From the NCBI RefSeq assembly GCF_003851045.1, contig NZ_BFBX01000083.1, forward strand, positions 103,241-143,501: a DNA stretch of 40,261 nt, given 5' to 3'. Position 1 is the stretch's first letter; the number at the start of each line of letters is the position of its first letter. This document shows positions 17,122-26,500 of the stretch, one piece after another. The stretch is from Paenibacillus sp. 598K. GTDB lineage: Bacteria > Bacillota > Bacilli > Paenibacillales > Paenibacillaceae. Below the pieces are notes generated by a model. That model had not been told where the DNA came from, did not search any database, and saw only the letters and a list, made by a program, of their open reading frames with translations. A program made the position numbers and the translations under genes.

Positions 17122-17535
17122 GTGCAAAAAAGCTGTCCTTGTGGCGAAGTGATGTCCATGAAGCTGCGGACGGTAATCTATTCGGGCAAGGTAGAGATCG
17201 ACAATGTGCCGGTCTACTCATGCGAAGCATGCAGCCGCAGCGAGGTGTTCCCGGAAGTGAAGCCGGACCTGACCGGACTGATCGGCCGACTCGGCTCGGA
17301 GCCCGAACCGCAGACTTTTCTGTTTAATGAGTGGAACGAATGGGCAGATTTAATATTGGAGCTCTATGTCAGACAAAAGCGACCCAATCAGCAAGAGCTG
17401 GATCGACTCATCGAAGAGCGAATCAACAAGCTGCTCGATCTGTTGCTCCTCGCGCGCAGGATGGGCGATGAGCAGTGGGCCGGCGAGGTGGAAAAGCGGC
17501 TGTCGCAGATCAGCCGACGCACAATGTCTACATAA
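17122..17535 (+). CDS. YgiT-type zinc-finger-like protein
   Basis: This 137-residue protein opens with CPCGEVM and continues to a second pair CEACSRSEVFPEV about 30 residues later, the CxC...CxxC layout of YgiT/MqsA-type zinc ribbons. Residues 60-137 form a helical region rich in Arg, Glu and Leu (QELDRLIEERINKLLDLLLLARRM) that looks like a dimerisation helix. No DNA-binding HTH is evident and no toxin partner is adjacent. The GTG at 17122 is chosen from AAAGGGGTGG just upstream; an ATG at 17086 would add 12 residues. It is 100 bases after the VanZ gene and possibly co-transcribed. Confidence 0.75.
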   Translation: MQKSCPCGEVMSMKLRTVIYSGKVEIDNVPVYSCEACSRSEVFPEVKPDLTGLIGRLGSEPEPQTFLFNEWNEWADLILELYVRQKRPNQQELDRLIEERINKLLDLLLLARRMGDEQWAGEVEKRLSQISRRTMST

Positions 17536-17605
17536 GTTTGGCAGCTAATCATACTTAACAGGGCAGACCATATCTCGTTTCTCGACAGAGTCAGGACGGG
17601 TAACA

Positions 17606-17634
17606 TTGCGTAAAGTAAATTTTTGTCGTATCAT
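17606..17634 (+). promoter_or_regulatory. Candidate ccpA promoter
   Basis: TTGCGT (17606-17611) and TATCAT (17629-17634) are 17 bases apart. The leader to the GTG at 17725 would be about 85 nt. No cre consensus is visible within it. Confidence 0.5.
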
Positions 17635-17724
17635 TAATCCAATAGAGTTCCGGCAGACGTGGCAAGTATGCTCCCAATGACCAGACAACGCACCAAAAAT
17701 ATGAACTAAATGGAGAGAAGGAAC

Positions 17725-18729
17725 GTGACTGTAACCATTTATGATGTAGCAAGGGAAGCGGGCGTGTCGATGGCGACAGTCTCGCGCGTGGTGAATAACA
17801 ATCCGAATGTCAAGCCGCAAACCCGTAAAAAAGTGTTCGAGGCGATCGAACGTCTGGGCTACCGTCCCAACGCCGTCGCACGCGGGCTGGCGAGCAAGAA
17901 GACGACAACGGTCGGCGTCGTCATCCCCGACATCTCCAATGCCATCTTCGCGGAGGTGGCTCGCGGCATCGAGGATATCGCGAACATGTACCATTACAAT
18001 ATTATCCTCTGTAACGCCGACAAGAAGAAAGACAAGGAAATCCGGGTCATCAACACCTTGCTGGAGAAGCAGGTGGATGGTCTGCTGTTCATGGGCGGCG
18101 CCGTGACAGAGGAGCATATCATCGCTTTCCGTTCGGCCAACGTGCCGATCGTCCTCTGCGCCACGACGGACGAGCAGGCAACGATCCCTTCGGTCGATAT
18201 CGATCATGAGGCGGCAGCGTTCGACGCGGTCAGCTCGCTGATCGCTCAAGGGCACAAGAACATTGCGATGATTAGCGGCACGCTGCAGGACCCAGCCAAC
18301 GGTTATGCCCGATTCCAGGGCTACAAGCGGGCGCTTGAGCAGGCTGGTGTTGCGTATGACGAGGCGCTTGTTCGCGTCGGCAATTACCGGTACGAGTCCG
18401 GCATCGAGGCGATGAAGTACTTTTTGGACCGGGACGACAAGCCGACAGCGGTGTTCGCTGCGACCGACGAGATGGCGATCGGCGCGATTCATTGCATTCA
18501 GGACTATGGTCTGAAGGTGCCTGAGGATATCTCGGTCATCAGTGTCGACAACAGCCGGATGGCGTCGATGGTGCGTCCACAGCTGACGACGGTCGCTCAG
18601 CCGATGTACGATATCGGCGCGGTGTCGATGCGTCTATTGACCAAGCTAATGAAAAAAGAAGCCGTCGAGGACCCGCGCGTCATCCTGCCGCATGAGCTGA
18701 TCAACCGCCAGTCGGTCAGCCAGGTTTAA
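17725..18729 (+). CDS. ccpA: Catabolite control protein A
   Basis: This 334-residue LacI-family regulator is the master of carbon catabolite control in Bacillota. It binds cre sites together with Ser-phosphorylated HPr or Crh. The N-terminal HTH reads [21 protein letters not shown], with the hinge helix at [13 protein letters not shown]. The periplasmic-binding-like core has [13 protein letters not shown] and ends with [15 protein letters not shown]. Similarity to B. subtilis CcpA is clear from memory. The start is the GTG at 17725 with GGAGAGAAGG upstream; an ATG five codons earlier would precede the usual MTVTIYDV N-terminus. A strong terminator follows. Confidence 0.94.
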   Translation: MTVTIYDVAREAGVSMATVSRVVNNNPNVKPQTRKKVFEAIERLGYRPNAVARGLASKKTTTVGVVIPDISNAIFAEVARGIEDIANMYHYNIILCNADKKKDKEIRVINTLLEKQVDGLLFMGGAVTEEHIIAFRSANVPIVLCATTDEQATIPSVDIDHEAAAFDAVSSLIAQGHKNIAMISGTLQDPANGYARFQGYKRALEQAGVAYDEALVRVGNYRYESGIEAMKYFLDRDDKPTAVFAATDEMAIGAIHCIQDYGLKVPEDISVISVDNSRMASMVRPQLTTVAQPMYDIGAVSMRLLTKLMKKEAVEDPRVILPHELINRQSVSQV

Positions 18730-18748
18730 TTGGGCGATTTGTACAATC

Positions 18749-18769
18749 AAGCTCCTTCGGGAGCTTTTT
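18749..18769 (+). terminator. ccpA terminator with UUCG tetraloop
   Basis: AAGCTCC (18749-18755) and GGAGCTT (18760-18766) enclose TTCG, giving the extra-stable C(UUCG)G loop, followed by T5. Confidence 0.9.
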
Positions 18770-18796
18770 CATTGTTCATATAGGGAGTGAGAATTA

Positions 18797-19486
18797 GTGA
18801 AGATTGGTATTATCGGCGCAATGAATGAAGAAATCGAGCTGCTGCATCGGGAGACCGAGCAGACCCGTACGATCGAGAAGGCGAGCATCACCCTGCATGA
18901 GGGCGTGCTTCGGGGCAAAGCGGTCATCTATGGCAAGTCGGGGGTCGGCAAGGTCAACGCGGCTGTATGCACGCAGGTGCTCATCGACCAGGGCGTCGAT
19001 TATGTACTGTTCACCGGCGTCGCAGGCGCGCTCGATCCGGCGCTTGAGATCGGCGACATCGTCATCTCGGCCAGCGCCCTCCAGCACGATATGGACGTGC
19101 GCCCGCTCGGGTTTGCGCGCGGGGTGATCCCGTTCCAGGAGCAATCCGACTTCGCAGCCGACCCGCGGCTGATCGAGATCGCGGAGGCGGCCGGCGAGAC
19201 GCTGTTCCCTGGTCGCTATCGCACAGGCAAGGTGCTGTCGGGCGACCAGTTCATCGCCAGTCGGGAGACAGTCCGGGAGCTGTATGAGGATCTGGGCGGG
19301 ACGTGCACGGAGATGGAGGGCGCGGCGCTGGCCCAGGTGTGTGCGATGAACGGCGTGCCGTATGTCGTCATCCGCTCCATCTCCGACAAGGCCGACGGCT
19401 CCGCGCATGTCAACTTCCCGGAGTTCACGGCTCAGGCGGCGGAGAACTCCTTCCGCATGATCGAGGAGATGCTCGGCCGGTTGTAG
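18797..19486 (+). CDS. mtnN: 5'-methylthioadenosine/S-adenosylhomocysteine nucleosidase
   Basis: This 229-residue enzyme cleaves adenine from methylthioadenosine and S-adenosylhomocysteine, feeding methionine salvage and producing the AI-2 precursor. Signatures are GIIGAMNEEIELL with the general-acid Glu at the N-terminus, GKVNAAVCTQ, FTGVAGALDP, SGDQFIAS, TEMEGAALAQVC (substrate ribose contacts) and RSISDKADGSA with the catalytic Asp. The GTG at 18797 has AGGGAGTGAG upstream. A terminator separates it from ccpA and a large hairpin lies downstream. Polyamine synthesis (speA in this window) also generates its substrate, but the genes are not linked. Confidence 0.95.
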   Translation: MKIGIIGAMNEEIELLHRETEQTRTIEKASITLHEGVLRGKAVIYGKSGVGKVNAAVCTQVLIDQGVDYVLFTGVAGALDPALEIGDIVISASALQHDMDVRPLGFARGVIPFQEQSDFAADPRLIEIAEAAGETLFPGRYRTGKVLSGDQFIASRETVRELYEDLGGTCTEMEGAALAQVCAMNGVPYVVIRSISDKADGSAHVNFPEFTAQAAENSFRMIEEMLGRL

Positions 19487-19553
19487 ACCGGACCGATAGA
19501 CCGGAGCTGGTCAGCGCCTCCGCGGGTTGCTAGCTTGTGCCAGCTCATCCAGA

Positions 19554-19590
19554 AGAGCCTTCAGTCCCCATGCAGGGGGCCGAAGGCTCT
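19554..19590. repeat. Large hairpin between mtnN and acuC
   Basis: AGAGCCTTC (19554-19562) pairs perfectly with GAAGGCTCT (19582-19590), and GTCCCC with GGGGGC inside (one G-T pair). Neither side has a T run, so it is not a standard intrinsic terminator. It sits between convergent mtnN and acuC and may still stop or protect both transcripts. Confidence 0.6.
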
Positions 19591-19674
19591 GTTGGTGTTA
19601 CTCGAGGGATTGGCAATGCAGCGTCTCAGGAGCAATACGTCATGGGCATGATACTGCCTGGGTTATGCATCATG

Positions 19675-20856
19675 CTACAAATCCTGGATCGCGATCGCCT
19701 TGATGGCGCGATTCTGCTCCGTGATGATGTCGCGGCGCGGCATCGGCGCCCAGCTCGACGTATCGTCGAGCCAGCTCTCGGGGAGCAGGTCTGGGCTCAG
19801 CGCTTGCCAGCGCTCTCTCCACGGGGCAGGCAGCGTCGCTGCGAACCCGCGCCCGTCGATCTCGCCGAGCAGCGGGTGATCGGTCATCTCCAGCCAGACG
19901 AGGGCCCAGGCGCGCGGTACGACCCGCCAGATATCGTAGCCGCCGCCGCCAACGGCGAGCCATCTGCCACCCGCGTGCTCATGCGCCAGCCGGTGGATGA
20001 TCGCAGGCATTTCGCGATAGATCCGCATGCTGCAGTGGATATGCGAGAGCGGGTCGAGCGCATGCGCGTCGCAGCCATGCTGGCTAATGATGATATCCGG
20101 CTTGAAGGCGGCGGCGACGCGCGCGATGCTCTCGCTGAAGCACTCCAGCCAGGAGTCATCCTCCGTATAGGGCTCTACAGGCATGTTGTAGCAGCTGCCG
20201 AAGCCCTCAGCATTGCCGCGCTCATGCACATAACCTGTGCCGGGGAAGAGGAACTTGCCGGTCTCGTGTATCGAATACGTGCACACCGCAGGATCGGTGT
20301 AAAATGCCCATTGCACGCCGTCGCCATGATGCACGTCGGTGTCGATGTAGAGCACCCTCGCCTGGTAGCGCTGGCGAAGCCAGGCGATGGCGATCGCGGC
20401 GTCGTTGTAGACGCAGAAGCCCGCGCCCCGATCAGGGAAGGCGTGGTGCAGCCCGCCTGCCATATGGAACGCATGTTGCGTCTTGCCCTGCATGATGGCA
20501 TCGGCCGCATGCACGGAGCCGCCTGCGATGGCGGCGGCTGCTTCATGCATGCCAGGAAAACAAGGCGTGTCCTCCGTCTGCAGTCCGTACTGCTGGGCCT
20601 GGCTGTACCATTGCGGCAGCGGCTCGTCGGCGCTCAGCTGGCGGACGGCCTGGATATAATCCGAACGATGGAGGAGGCAGAGCAGCTCGTCGTCGGCCGA
20701 CGCGGGCATCACGATCTGCCGGTCATCCAGCGCTGAAGACGCTCTCAACAGATCGATCGCGAGCTCCAGACGCATCGGACTAAACGGATGGTGATCATTG
20801 AACCGGTAGCGCATCGCGTCCGGATGATGTACAAATACGGCATTGGCCGTCTTCAT
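19675..20856 (-). CDS. acuC: Acetoin utilisation protein AcuC, lysine deacetylase
   Basis: This 393-residue zinc-dependent deacetylase of the histone deacetylase superfamily should remove the acetyl group from acetyl-CoA synthetase and reactivate it. Motifs are HHPFSPMRL, AGGLHHAFPDRGAGFCVYND (the two catalytic His and the first Asp region), DTDVHHGDGVQ (zinc ligands Asp and His), HGCDAHALDPLSH (third ligand) and GGGGYD. The ATG at 20856 follows AAAAGGAGGA; a long upstream extension to 21024 overlaps acuA and is unsupported. It lies 46 bases after acuA in one minus-strand operon. In B. subtilis acuB lies between acuA and acuC; here it is missing. Confidence 0.94.
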   Translation of the reverse strand: MKTANAVFVHHPDAMRYRFNDHHPFSPMRLELAIDLLRASSALDDRQIVMPASADDELLCLLHRSDYIQAVRQLSADEPLPQWYSQAQQYGLQTEDTPCFPGMHEAAAAIAGGSVHAADAIMQGKTQHAFHMAGGLHHAFPDRGAGFCVYNDAAIAIAWLRQRYQARVLYIDTDVHHGDGVQWAFYTDPAVCTYSIHETGKFLFPGTGYVHERGNAEGFGSCYNMPVEPYTEDDSWLECFSESIARVAAAFKPDIIISQHGCDAHALDPLSHIHCSMRIYREMPAIIHRLAHEHAGGRWLAVGGGGYDIWRVVPRAWALVWLEMTDHPLLGEIDGRGFAATLPAPWRERWQALSPDLLPESWLDDTSSWAPMPRRDIITEQNRAIKAIAIQDL

Positions 20857-20902
20857 CGCTAAGCGTCCTCCTTTTATGGTATCGCCCCGTGCGGCAGGGC
20901 GA

Positions 20903-21541
20903 TCAGTACATGAATCGCTGGCGGAACCGCACACGGTCAAATGCTTCCACAGACGCCAGCGGCACCTCTTTTCCGATGCGGACCATAAGACAGTTGGCGG
21001 GGTGGGAGCAGATCTCCGGGTCATCGGTGGCGAACCAGACCATATCGACCGATTTCATCAGCTGCTCCATCATCTTGCGATAGTCCCAGACGTTCAAGCC
21101 GCTGTTCTCCAGATCCCAATGCCAGTAATATTCGGTTGTGTAGACGATCATATTTTCCAGTTGGTCCTCTTCGAAAGCGGTGCGAATCATACGTTTGCCC
21201 AGACCCAGCGCGCGGTAAGCGTTGGCGACCTCGACAGCGCCAAGCTCCACCAGATCGGGCATGCCAGCGTCGGACCAGCGCTCCATCTCGTCAGGGTAGT
21301 GGAAGGTGACATAACCGACGATCAGAGAGCCGGTGCGGGCGACGATGATCCGCCCCTCCGGCAGTCCGGCGATTTCAACGAGCGCTTCATGCTGATCGCG
21401 TGGCCTGCGAAAGGCGTCCAGATCCGTATGCATCTCCCATTCGGCGAGTCGCTCTGGCTCGACAGGCCCTTCGACGACGAGTTCCTCGTCGCCGTTCATA
21501 AAGGTATGGAGGCGGGGGATTTTGCGATGCTCCAAGGTCAT
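20903..21541 (-). CDS. acuA: Protein acetyltransferase AcuA (GNAT)
   Basis: This 212-residue GNAT-family enzyme acetylates the active-site-region Lys of AcsA and switches it off. Family blocks seen are LPEGRIIVARTGSLIVGYVTFHYPD (split here across strands 3-4), ELGAVEVANAYRALGLGKRMI with the acetyl-CoA loop (RALGLGK), TTEYYWHWDLENSGLNVW and WFATDDPEICSHPANCLM, all as I recall from B. subtilis AcuA. The ATG at 21541 is only two bases from GGAGG; a TTG at 21535 has better spacing and is a real alternative. It is divergent from acsA, its target. Confidence 0.94.
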   Translation of the reverse strand: MTLEHRKIPRLHTFMNGDEELVVEGPVEPERLAEWEMHTDLDAFRRPRDQHEALVEIAGLPEGRIIVARTGSLIVGYVTFHYPDEMERWSDAGMPDLVELGAVEVANAYRALGLGKRMIRTAFEEDQLENMIVYTTEYYWHWDLENSGLNVWDYRKMMEQLMKSVDMVWFATDDPEICSHPANCLMVRIGKEVPLASVEAFDRVRFRQRFMY

Positions 21542-21585
21542 TTCCTCCTTTCCGGGGTGATCAGACCTTCTAGGCTCTAGTTACA

Positions 21586-21594
21586 CTTATAACA
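21586..21594 (-). promoter_or_regulatory. Candidate extended -10 of the acuA-acuC operon
   Basis: On the minus strand TG-T-TATAAG reads as an extended -10 element about 45 bases before acuA. A good -35 is not visible. Confidence 0.4.
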
Positions 21595-21638
21595 AAAAAG
21601 CGCGCCTTTGAAAACCCATGTGCGCCGTCAATAAAATA

Positions 21639-21647
21639 TGCTATAAT
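21639..21647 (+). promoter_or_regulatory. acsA promoter, extended -10
   Basis: TG-C-TATAAT is a perfect extended -10 box. The -35 region (around 21619-21624) is poor, which extended -10 promoters tolerate. Transcription would start near 21654 and cross the cre-like site. Confidence 0.6.
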
Positions 21648-21686
21648 AACAAATGACGATTTTTTGAATCTTTATGATTGAAACGA

Positions 21687-21700
21687 TGAAAGCGTATTCT
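21687..21700 (+). promoter_or_regulatory. cre-like CcpA operator in the acsA leader
   Basis: TGAAAGCGTATTCT matches the cre consensus TGWAANCGNTNWCA at all but two fixed positions. It lies about 35 bases after the predicted acsA start point, a position where CcpA would act as a roadblock. CcpA control of acsA and acuABC is known in B. subtilis. Confidence 0.65.
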
Positions 21701-21739
21701 CATGCAAGACGGATAGGGTACCTTGAGGAGGATTGAAAA

Positions 21740-23467
21740 ATGGAGCAGAATGAACAACAGGAACGCATCCAGGCAACCGCGACGAACAGCAATATGGGAA
21801 GTTACGAAGAGGCAAGAGCCAGCTTTAGTCTGGAGGCGCTGGAGCAGCAATTTTCCTGGCACACGAGCGGCAAGGTCAATATGGCGTACGAAACGATCGA
21901 TCGTCATGTCGCCGAAGGGCGAGGAGACAGGATTGCGCTGTACTACAGCGACAAGTCGCGCGAGGAGCAATATACCTTTGCCGAGCTGAAGGAACAATCC
22001 GACAAGTTCGCCAATGTGCTTCGCGGTCTGGGCATCGGCAAGGGCGAGCGGGTCTTTATTTTTATGCCGCGTACGCCAGAGCTGTACTTCTGCCTGCTGG
22101 GCATCCTCAAGGTAGGCGCGATCGTCGGCCCGTTATTCGAAGCGTTCATGGAGACGGCGGTCAAGGATCGACTGCAGGACAGCGGCGCAGTAGCGATCGT
22201 CACGACACCGGCGCTGCTCGGCCGGATCGCTCATGAGGAGCTGCCGGAGCTGAAGTATCGGATCGTCGTCGGCGAGGAGGTCGCTGCGGGCGAAGGCATC
22301 GTCGATTATGCGGCGGAGATGGCGCAGGCTGCCTCAGGCGGCGAGATTGAGTGGCTGGATCGCGAGGACGGGCTGATCATCCATTATACGTCCGGCTCGA
22401 CTGGCAAGCCGAAGGGCGTCTATCACGTCCAGAACGCGATGCTGCAGCATCGGCTGACCGCTCGCTACGTGCTTGATCTGAAGGAAGGCGACGTGTACTG
22501 GTGCACAGCCGATCCGGGTTGGGTAACCGGCACGTCCTACGGCATCTTCGCCCCTTGGCTGATGGGAGCGACCAACGTCATACGCGGCGGCCGCTTCAGC
22601 CCCGAGGACTGGTACAGCACGATTCAGAAGTATGGCGTCACGGTATGGTACAGCGCACCTACGGCGTTCCGCATGCTGATGGGCGCGGGCGACGACCTGG
22701 TCGGCAAGTTCGATCTTACCTCGCTGCGTCATGTGCTCAGCGTAGGCGAGCCGCTTAACCCCGAGGTGGTCCGTTGGGGGATGAAGGTGTACGGCCAGCG
22801 CATCCATGACACTTGGTGGATGACCGAGACGGGCGGCCAGCTGATCTGCAACTATCCGTCCATGGATATCAAGCCGGGCTCGATGGGCAAGCCAGTGCCG
22901 GGCGTGACGGCTGCGATTATCGACGACAGCGGCCGCGAGCTGCCGCCGAACCGGATGGGCAATCTTGCGATCCGTACGCCGTGGCCATCGATGATGCGCA
23001 AGATCTGGAACAATCCAGCCAAGTACGAGGAGTATTTCCGACTTACCGGCTGGTACGTGTCCGGCGACTCGGCCTATCAGGACGAGGAAGGGTACTTCTG
23101 GTTCCAGGGGCGGATCGATGATGTCATCAATACAGCCGGCGAGCGGGTTGGTCCCTTCGAGGTCGAGAGCAAGCTCGTCGAGCACCCGGCGATCGCCGAA
23201 GCGGGCGTCATCGGCAAGCCCGATCCGATGCGCGGCGAGATCATCAAGGCGTTTGTGGCGCTGCGCGAGGGCTATGAGCCCTCCGAGGAGCTGAAGCAGC
23301 AGATCTATACGTTCGTCAAGGTAGGGCTCTCGGCACACGCTGCGCCGCGCGAGATCGAGTTCCGCGACAAGCTGCCGAAGACGCGCAGCGGCAAGATCAT
23401 GCGCCGCGTCCTCAAGGCATGGGAGCTGAACCTGCCGACAGGCGATCTGTCGACGATCGAGGATTAA
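21740..23467 (+). CDS. acsA: Acetyl-CoA synthetase (acetate-CoA ligase)
   Basis: This 575-residue AMP-forming ligase activates acetate to acetyl-CoA. ANL-superfamily motifs are YTSGSTGKPKGV (P-loop, near residue 220), WCTADPGWVTGTSYG, DTWWMTETGG (core motif A5), SGDSAYQDEEGYFWFQGRIDD (A7/A8 hinge region) and PKTRSGKIMRR, whose Lys (residue 552) is the adenylation Lys regulated by acetylation. The length is that of the short Bacillus AcsA type. GAGGAGG precedes the ATG at good spacing. Divergence from acuA, the acetyltransferase acting on it, and a cre-like site in the leader fit overflow metabolism control. Confidence 0.96.
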   Translation: MEQNEQQERIQATATNSNMGSYEEARASFSLEALEQQFSWHTSGKVNMAYETIDRHVAEGRGDRIALYYSDKSREEQYTFAELKEQSDKFANVLRGLGIGKGERVFIFMPRTPELYFCLLGILKVGAIVGPLFEAFMETAVKDRLQDSGAVAIVTTPALLGRIAHEELPELKYRIVVGEEVAAGEGIVDYAAEMAQAASGGEIEWLDREDGLIIHYTSGSTGKPKGVYHVQNAMLQHRLTARYVLDLKEGDVYWCTADPGWVTGTSYGIFAPWLMGATNVIRGGRFSPEDWYSTIQKYGVTVWYSAPTAFRMLMGAGDDLVGKFDLTSLRHVLSVGEPLNPEVVRWGMKVYGQRIHDTWWMTETGGQLICNYPSMDIKPGSMGKPVPGVTAAIIDDSGRELPPNRMGNLAIRTPWPSMMRKIWNNPAKYEEYFRLTGWYVSGDSAYQDEEGYFWFQGRIDDVINTAGERVGPFEVESKLVEHPAIAEAGVIGKPDPMRGEIIKAFVALREGYEPSEELKQQIYTFVKVGLSAHAAPREIEFRDKLPKTRSGKIMRRVLKAWELNLPTGDLSTIED

Positions 23468-23500
23468 TCTGAACTTATCATACGTGACTAACGAAACCCA

Positions 23501-23533
23501 AACGGCCAGCCCGCATATCGCGGACTGGCCGTT
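23501..23533. terminator. Hairpin between convergent acsA and the PBP gene
   Basis: AACGGCCAG (23501-23509) pairs with CTGGCCGTT (23525-23533), with an inner CCGC/GCGG. Flanking T content is modest on both sides, so termination may be bidirectional but not very tight. Confidence 0.65.
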
Positions 23534-23574
23534 ATTTGTGTTGCCATCAAACAGCGTGTAGATTGTGCAGGGTA

Positions 23575-26500
23575 CTATTTCAACTGGACCGTTGCAGAGA
23601 ACTTCGACTCGCCCTGTTCATTGACGGCGGAGATCCGGAACCAGCCGGAGCGGATCGGAGACACATACTCGAACCTTGGGTCTGCCGAGGCACCGATATT
23701 CGTATAGCTTCCAGAGCCGGTCTCGCTGTAGTAGACGTTGTAGTGAACGACCTGCTGGGCGATCGGATTGGCGCTCCAGGTCAACAAGACGCCGATGTCG
23801 GTCGTCTCGGCGCGTACGCCGGATGGAGCGCCCGGAACGCCTGTATCGTCGACGGCAGGCGTCTGAGGCTCAGGCGTTGTCGGTTGCTGTGTCGGCGGCG
23901 TCAAGGCCGGACTGTCTGTTCCGGCTGTTGCGCCGCCAGGGGCGGAGTCTCCATCGCCGGACGTTCCCGGCGAGATCATGCTGCCGCCGGAGCCGGAGAT
24001 GAGACTAGGCGACGATTCCTTGCCTGCGACATCGACGGCGGTGACGTAGAACTCGTACGAGCTGCCCGAAGGCACGCTGCTGGTGAAGCTGTTGGAGCTT
24101 CCGGCGAGCAACGATGCGCCGGTCTTCTGGAAGCTGCCGCCCCCAAGCTTGCGATAGAGCCGATAGCCGACGACGTCGCGCTCTGGACTGGAGTCGAAGG
24201 TAATCGTGACATTGCCGTTGCCGCTGGCGTTGGCTCTGACGCTGGACGGCGGTGACGGCGCCTTGCCGTCATCGACGCGCGGGTCGATTTCCGACGGCGC
24301 GTCCATCGAGGCGTCGGGCGGCAGATAGGCGCTCATCGGCCTGCGGCTGCGGGCAGGCATTTTGCTCTGCGCCTGTTCGATTTCCTTCATCAGCTCGCCG
24401 AGCGGTTTTTTGCGCTTGATGACGATCTCTTCGAAGATGAAGTCGGACGGCGTCGTGTCGCGGGCGACATAGTTGACGCCGTTGTAGGTGATGAAGGCCA
24501 TCTTCACGAGTGCGTCTTCCTTTTCCTTAGGCACATACTTGACGTTGAACCAGTCGGTAACGAGTCTGCCGAACTGACGTGTCAGCGAGGACGGTGCCTT
24601 GCCGCTGACGCTGGACACGGTCGCCTTGACGACACCTTCCGGCTGCGGGAACGATGTCGTCGGGAACAGCTCAGGCCGCGTCTCGGTGAGCTGATTCATC
24701 ATCTTGGTCCATAGATGTCTTGCCTTCTTGCGATTCTCCCCGACCAGCTTGTTCGCCGAGCTCTTGTAGCCGGTCCATACGCCCAGCGTCAGATCAGGCG
24801 TATAGCCGACGAACCATACGTCGCCGTAGCCTTGCGTCGAGCCGGTCTTGCCCGCGACCGGGATCGTGCCGTAGCCGTTGAAGCGCGAGGTGATGTCATG
24901 TCCCGTACCGCGGCCGTTGGCGATCGTCGTGCGCAGCATGTCGGTCATCAGGAACGCGGTCTGCTCCGAGAACACGCGCTCCGGCTTCGGCTCATGCTTG
25001 TAGACGATCTTGCCGTGAGCGTCCGTAATCTTGCGGATCATATACGCATCGTTGAACAGCCCTTCGTTGGCGATCGAGCCGTAGGCATTGGTGAGCTCCT
25101 CGACAGTGACGCCAACCCTGAGGCCGCCGATTACACCGGTCTGGGCATGATCGTCGCTTGGCTGCAGCGTCGTAATGCCGAGCTTGCGGGCAAAGTCCCA
25201 GGCTACAGGGATCGTCACATCCTCCAGGAACAGCTTCAGCGCAGGCAGATTGAGCGAGCGGTCGAGCGCTTCGCGGGCCGTCACAAGTCCGTAGAACCGG
25301 TTGTTGGAGTTCATCGGGATGTGGAAGCTCTTCTGCGCGTCGGGAAGCACCATCGGCGCGTCGTCGACGACGCCGCCAGGCTGGATCTTGCCCATCTCGA
25401 TGGCAGGCAAGTACGCTGCGATCGTCTTCATCGTCGAGCCGGGCTGACGGGTCATCTGCGTCGCGTGGTTCATCTGCTCGAGGTTGAAGTCGCGTCCTTC
25501 GAGCATGCTGACGATAGCGCCGGTCTTATGGTCGATCAGAATCGCCGCGATCTGCTGGATGCCCTTCTTCTCGTCATCGACGAAGTTGGAGGCGTCGTTG
25601 CCGAGCTCGCGCATCTGGTTGTAGATCCGCTTGTCGATCGTCGTATAGATATGATAGCCGCCGCGGAGCAGCTTTTGCCGGTATTCCTCGACTCGCGGCG
25701 CGTTGGCCGGCAAGGCCAGATCGGCCTTGGTCAGCGTCGGGTCTTCCTGCAGGAGCAAGATCTCCGCTGCCTGACGCTCTGCTTCGAGCATCAGATAGGG
25801 ATACGTGGTATAAGCCTTGGGATTGGGCTGGGCGAGCGTAGCCCGGATGTCAAACGCTGCCGCCTCGTCATGCTCCTGCTGCGTGATCCGACCGGTCTCC
25901 AGCATCCGGCGCAGCACCAGCTTCTGCCGATCGAGGGCATAGCCCAGGTTCGTCTCGTTGATCTCGCCGCGGTTGTTGAACGCCGAGTAGGCGGTCGGCC
26001 GCTGCGGCAGTCCGGCCAGATAGGCGGCTTGCGCCGTGTTGAGCTGCTTCAGGTCGGTAATATTGAAGACGCCTTTGGCAGCCGCCTTGATGCCGAACAG
26101 ATTGTAGCCGCTCGAGCCTTTGCCGAAGGGCACCTTGTTCAGGTAAGCCGTCAAAATCTCCGGCTTGGTCAGATAGCGCTCCATGCGCAAGGAAAGGAAA
26201 ATTTCTTTGAACTTCCGGCTATCTGTCACATCCAAGCTCAAAAATACGCGGCGCGCCAACTGTTGGGTCAGCGTGCTGCCGCCGGTCTGGGTATCCTCGT
26301 TGAGCAGCTTTTGCTTGACTGCCCGGCCAAGGCCGTTAATGTCGACGCCGTAATGATCGTTGAAATTATTGTCCTCGATCGCCAGTACGGCGTCGATGAC
26401 GTTGTCCGGGATTTCCTCCGTCGTTACGAGGCGGCGGTCTTCCTCCGTGCGGAGCTGGCCGACCGGCATGCTGTCATCATTAAAATAGACAAAGCCGGTG

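Noticed and set aside
19537..20736. Plus-strand frame of 399 codons opposite acuC
   Set aside because: acuC is certain on the minus strand, and no ribosome binding site or family pattern supports the plus frame.
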